From Bryobacteraceae bacterium (GTDB lineage Bacteria; Acidobacteriota; Terriglobia; Bryobacterales; Bryobacteraceae): a DNA stretch of 64,000 nucleotides. Shown here piece by piece: positions 60,670 to 64,000 of the stretch (the first letter of the stretch is position 1; each line of letters opens with the position of its first letter). The translations under genes and the position numbers were made by a program. The notes beneath the pieces are model-generated. The model searched no databases. It was not told the origin of the DNA and worked only from the letters and a program-made list of their open reading frames with translations. The stretch is taken from the NCBI GenBank assembly GCA_025928545.1, contig JAICJH010000031.1, positions 1-64,000 of the forward strand, read 5' to 3'.

Positions 60670-63255
60670 TTAAACGGCCACTCGCAAAACCAGCAGCGTC
60701 ATATCGTCATACTGCGGCGCTCCCGCCGCAAAATCGGTCGCTTCGCGGAATAGAAGTTCCAGAATCTCTCGGGTCGTCCTGTCAAACGCCGCCCTCGCAG
60801 TGGCCTGCAACCGTTCCTCGCCCCATTCTTCATCGTCAACTGTCATGGACTCGCTGATCCCGTCCGTGAAGCCAATCAGCAGATCGCCGGCCTGAAGATC
60901 CAGGCACGCTTCCTCATATTCCACATCTTTGAGCAGCCCGACCACCGGCCCGCACGCCTCCAGTCGAACGGCTTCGTCCTGTCCCCGGCGCAACACGACG
61001 GGCGCATTATGCCCGGCATTCACATAGTGCAGCTTCCGTGTCGCGGGGTCGTAAATCGCAAAGAAAAGCGTCGCGTAACGATTCGCCGTTGACGCTTCAT
61101 GCACCAGCCGGTTCAGCTTGCGCACAATCCGAGCGAGATCGTGCGACCCCGCATCCACAATCCCGCGCAATGACGCGCGCAGACTGGCCATCAACAACGC
61201 GGCCGCGATTCCCTTCCCCGAAACGTCGCCGATGGCGATGGCGAGCCGCCCGTCTTCGAGCGGTACCAGGTCATAGTAATCGCCGCCAACGCCGAGCGCC
61301 GGCCGGCAATGTCCCGCCAGTTCCAGACCCGGCACAATCGGAATCTCGGGAAACAACCGCTGCTGTACTTCGCGCGCGATTTCCACCTCGCGCTGCACAC
61401 GCTGGTGCTTCGCGGCTTCGTCCGCCAGCGAATGAGCCAGATCGTTGACTTCCAGCCCCAGCCCCGCCTGCACGCCGATCGAAGCCAGCAACTGCAGATC
61501 GCTGGGCGAATATGGTTCTTCGGAACGTTTGGGGCCCAGCACCATGACTCCCATCAGACGATTCCGTCCTGTCAACGGCAGCAGCACTTCGGCCTGGAGT
61601 TCATTGAGCGCCCGCTTCTCCAGCCCGCTCGCCTGCTCAAACCACATCTCAGGTTGATCCCTGTAGAGTACGGCCGGCGCGCTGGTTCGCACCAGATGCT
61701 GCACGGGCGGCGAGGCTTCCGGAAGAAACATCGCGCTTTCAAAACCGGTGCCATCCGCCGGCTGCAGACGGAAGACATCCCCACTCCGCAGCATCACTGC
61801 CATCTGCCGAACGTGCAGCACTTCGGATACCCGACCGGAAATTATCTGAATCAGGGCGCCGGGATCCGTTATCGAGCGAACCTGAACAGCCAGTTCGCTC
61901 AGCACATGCTCGGTATTGTAGGCTTCCCGGAAGAAGCGTCTGTCCAGCCATTCGCGCAGCCGGTCGCCGGGGCTCCGCTTGACAAAATTCACCCGGATGA
62001 GAATACCCAGCACCATCGCCGGCAGAATCACCAGCATCGCGGAATCGTTGTGCCGCCTGATCATCGGCAGAATCTCGCGATAGAGAACGAACACAATAAA
62101 CCCGAACTGAAGTACAAAAATGCTGGTCCGGGCAAGAGCATACCGCGTGCCCATGCGTAACAGAATGTTGACATCGAGCGCGCGCTGCACCATGATTACG
62201 TAGGCCAGCGTAAACGGAAAAACGAGCATGAGAAGAGCGCTCGTATACCCCAGCCACTGAATGTTCGCGGGGCTGACGCCCAGCCGCGGCAGGACTCCCC
62301 ACATCACCAGAACGCTGCCAAGGCCAATCGCCGAGCCCGCAAACAGCACGCGCATGCGCCGCCGGTTGTCGGCCGTGGACGAGTTCCTGAGCTTGTCGAA
62401 AATCGCGATCCAGTAAATGATCACATCAATCAAACCCAGCCAGTTCAGAACAGAGGTCGCAGCGATGTCAAGCGCCTTGCGGTCCGAAAGAAACGACCGG
62501 TCATACCAGTCGCCATAATCGCTCGCCCAGGCGATGCCGAGCAGGATGACAGTCAGGGCGGCCACCAGCCATTTAAGCCAGGGAAGGCGAATGTCGATAC
62601 GGGAGCGCTCCGGGAACAGCAGCCCGAACCAAAGCAGCGCAGCCGGCGCGGCAATTTCGAGCGCAAGATGCCATGCCAGCCGCAGCGTCAGCCAGGCTCC
62701 CGGCCACGTATTAAAGGTGGAGACGACAATATACGCGGCTGGATAACTCAGGAGAATCAGAATGAACCACGCATTCGGATCGGTGGGCCGCGCAAACGCC
62801 ACCCAAAATCCGGCGAGGAGACACGCGAGCGGAATCACCACCTGCAGGACCATAATGAACGCCGCTTCGCTGATGCGCCGCGAGTCTGAGAAACCAGCCA
62901 GGGGAATTGGAACCATGAGCCGCCGGCCGTCCGGCTTCCGGATGCCGACCCGAAGATCTTCACCTGGATGGGCGTACCAGCGCACCGCCTGCATCACGGC
63001 CCGCCCGGTGAAAGGGACCCCGTTGAGGCTCTCCACGGTGTCTCCGACTTCGATTCCCTTTTGCGCCGGAATGCCGCGGACGCTCGAAACCGTGGTCTTA
63101 TAGTCGTCGATTCGGAAATCCGGCTCTTTCACCTGATGGCGAAGGTCGAAATAGCCGACCACCAGGGACACGTCGCCGCTGATCTGATAAGTCAGGCTGA
63201 CCGCAACGTAAAGCAACAGCAGAGCATAGGCGGCGCGGGGGACGCGGATTCGCAT
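60670..63255 (-). CDS. Membrane PP2C/SpoIIE-type phosphatase with PDZ and GAF domains
   Basis: From ATG 63255 the protein has 861 residues. Its N-terminal region has a membrane helix (YALLLLYVAVSLTYQI), then a PDZ-like domain (GIPAQKGIEVGDTVESLNGVPFTGRAVMQA), then about eight membrane helices to residue 430. A GAF-type domain follows (about 455-600: NELQAEVLLPLTGRNRLMGVMVLGPKRS), and a C-terminal SpoIIE/RsbU phosphatase domain with GGDYYDLVPLEDGRLAIAIGDVSGKGIAAALLM and YVNAGHNAPVVLR, containing the metal-binding Asp and Gly. It may control an anti-anti-sigma switch. It is divergent from an ECF sigma gene. Confidence 0.92.
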   Translation of the reverse strand: MRIRVPRAAYALLLLYVAVSLTYQISGDVSLVVGYFDLRHQVKEPDFRIDDYKTTVSSVRGIPAQKGIEVGDTVESLNGVPFTGRAVMQAVRWYAHPGEDLRVGIRKPDGRRLMVPIPLAGFSDSRRISEAAFIMVLQVVIPLACLLAGFWVAFARPTDPNAWFILILLSYPAAYIVVSTFNTWPGAWLTLRLAWHLALEIAAPAALLWFGLLFPERSRIDIRLPWLKWLVAALTVILLGIAWASDYGDWYDRSFLSDRKALDIAATSVLNWLGLIDVIIYWIAIFDKLRNSSTADNRRRMRVLFAGSAIGLGSVLVMWGVLPRLGVSPANIQWLGYTSALLMLVFPFTLAYVIMVQRALDVNILLRMGTRYALARTSIFVLQFGFIVFVLYREILPMIRRHNDSAMLVILPAMVLGILIRVNFVKRSPGDRLREWLDRRFFREAYNTEHVLSELAVQVRSITDPGALIQIISGRVSEVLHVRQMAVMLRSGDVFRLQPADGTGFESAMFLPEASPPVQHLVRTSAPAVLYRDQPEMWFEQASGLEKRALNELQAEVLLPLTGRNRLMGVMVLGPKRSEEPYSPSDLQLLASIGVQAGLGLEVNDLAHSLADEAAKHQRVQREVEIAREVQQRLFPEIPIVPGLELAGHCRPALGVGGDYYDLVPLEDGRLAIAIGDVSGKGIAAALLMASLRASLRGIVDAGSHDLARIVRKLNRLVHEASTANRYATLFFAIYDPATRKLHYVNAGHNAPVVLRRGQDEAVRLEACGPVVGLLKDVEYEEACLDLQAGDLLIGFTDGISESMTVDDEEWGEERLQATARAAFDRTTREILELLFREATDFAAGAPQYDDMTLLVLRVAV

Positions 63256-63330
63256 GAGTCGGACCTTATGGTAGTGTATCCGCCTCTCCGTGAAAATACG
63301 GACGGAACAATCCACCCGCTCCCGGAGTCT

Positions 63331-63336
63331 TATAAT
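63331..63336 (+). promoter_or_regulatory. Perfect TATAAT box near the ECF sigma factor gene
   Basis: TATAAT lies eight bases before the start codon at 63345, so a transcript from here would begin at or just past the ATG. A good -35 is not visible at 17 bases. GGAG at 63324-63327 would be too far upstream of the ATG to act as a ribosome binding site. This may be the sigma gene promoter or chance. Confidence 0.35.
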
Positions 63337-63344
63337 ATGAACGT

Positions 63345-64000
63345 ATGTTCGAGGTCCCCGTGGCCGCCAATTATTCGCTCAATATCAATGCGAGCCTGAC
63401 GTCTGAGCAGCAGGCTACGCTTGAGGATCAAGCCCTTATTTCAGCCCTGCAGCGCGCCGACGCCAGCGCTTATGAAACCCTGATCCGTCGCTTTCAAACC
63501 CCTGTCTATAACCTTGCGTGGCGACTGCTCGACAATCCCGCCGACGCCGGAGACGTGGTTCAGGAAGTGTTCCTGAAAGTCTTCCGCAACGTAAACAGCT
63601 TCCGCGGCGATAGCAGCCTGCGCACCTGGATCTACCGCATCGCCGTAAATGAAGCTCACAACAAACGGCGCTGGCTTTTCCGGCATCGCAAGGGCGAAAC
63701 AGGCATCGAAGATATCTTTCCCGCGGACGATAATCGCGAAGCGCCGCTCGTCGATTCTGGCGAGACGCCGTTCGATTTTACGATGAACCGCGAAGCGCAA
63801 CTGCTCCTCGAAGAAGGCCTGGCTGCCATCAGCCCGGCCTACCGTGCCGCTTTGGTGTTAAGAGAAATCGAAGAACTGAGTTATGAAGAAATCGCACATA
63901 TCCTCGATATCTCGATGGGAACCGTGAAATCCCGCATTGTGCGGGGGCGCGAAGCCCTGCGGTCTTATCTTGCCAACCGGCTGAATCCGGCCGGCGCGAT
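63345..64000 (+). CDS. ECF-type RNA polymerase sigma factor (cut by the window edge)
   Basis: From ATG 63345 the frame is open to the window end (218 codons seen). Region 2 shows YETLIRRFQTPVYNLAWRLLDNPADAGDVVQEVFLKVFRNVNSFRGDSSLRTWIYRIAVN (described, residues about 43-101), with DVVQEVF as the core-binding motif. Region 4 shows YRAALVLREIEELSYEEIAHILDISMGTVKSRIVRGREALR. The linker contains a long acidic stretch (GIEDIFPADDN). It fits RpoE/SigW-like ECF factors. The anti-sigma gene, if any, is beyond the window. It is divergent from the SpoIIE-type phosphatase. Confidence 0.93.
   Translation, partial: MFEVPVAANYSLNINASLTSEQQATLEDQALISALQRADASAYETLIRRFQTPVYNLAWRLLDNPADAGDVVQEVFLKVFRNVNSFRGDSSLRTWIYRIAVNEAHNKRRWLFRHRKGETGIEDIFPADDNREAPLVDSGETPFDFTMNREAQLLLEEGLAAISPAYRAALVLREIEELSYEEIAHILDISMGTVKSRIVRGREALRSYLANRLNPAGA

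Noticed and set aside
63337..63347. ATG at 63337 as start of the sigma factor
   Set aside because: It is in a different frame and reaches a stop after about 20 codons.

Overview
The window looks like a chromosome segment from an Acidobacteriota bacterium of the Solibacter/Bryobacter type. The evidence is seven genes of the acidobacterial TIGR03435 secreted family (one carrying two copies of the domain), a VWFA-related acidobacterial lipoprotein-like protein, GC-rich coding sequence, many GTG/TTG starts and the local gene style. This is inference from family distribution; no rRNA or tRNA gene is present to confirm it. I see no prophage, no intact insertion sequence, no CRISPR array and no tRNA.

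Layout. 181-5352: a beta-hydroxyacid dehydrogenase, a membrane glycosyltransferase with a TPR tail, a VWFA protein, homoserine kinase and a small conserved protein. 5370-9428: a leftward core block read rplM-rpsI, rpsB-tsf, pyrH-frr, with a strong intrinsic terminator lying directly against the pyrH start codon. 9733-17784: an accessory stretch with four TIGR03435 genes, a TPR-TonB protein, an ArsR/SRPBCC/DUF1801 operon with a palindromic operator overlapping the start codon, and a methyltransferase. 17800-26913: a leftward copper/silver export island (CusC-, CusB- and CusA-type proteins, a small Cys-rich exported protein, an outer-membrane beta-barrel candidate and a His/Cys-rich exported protein). 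27093-29665: a DUF3047 protein and a carboxylesterase flanked by two copies of the 3' end of a response-regulator gene. 29700-39631: an NtrC-like regulator divergent from a histidine kinase, TPR protein, and a TatT-TatP-TatQM TRAP transporter with two further small secreted proteins. 39651-42609+: a TetR-AarF-(TIGR03435)x2 operon. 43295-48553: TPR protein, pseudo-receiver, DinB protein, purU, a zinc-ribbon membrane protein and a half-length asparaginase-like protein. 48673-49864: a DAHP synthase gene preceded by an aromatic-rich leader peptide and a complete set of mutually exclusive hairpins. 49883-56829: conserved exported proteins, a PadR plus Wzz-like pair, sugar isomerase-like and amidohydrolase genes, and a TIGR03435 tandem. 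56987-60198: a rightward core block ffh-rpsP-khpA-rimM-trmD. 60191-64000: thioesterase, a large PDZ/membrane/GAF/PP2C phosphatase and an ECF sigma factor cut by the window edge.

The most interesting item is the transcription attenuator ahead of the DAHP synthase gene: an 18-codon leader reading through Phe-Phe-Cys-Tyr-Arg-Phe-Trp, followed by pause, antiterminator and terminator hairpins that compete for the same bases. Others worth checking are the terminator abutting pyrH, the NtrC-like regulator that has lost the GAFTGA loop, the operator-like dyads at the ArsR and PadR operons, the 14-bp inverted repeat ahead of the copper operon, and short duplications of gene 3' ends at two places.
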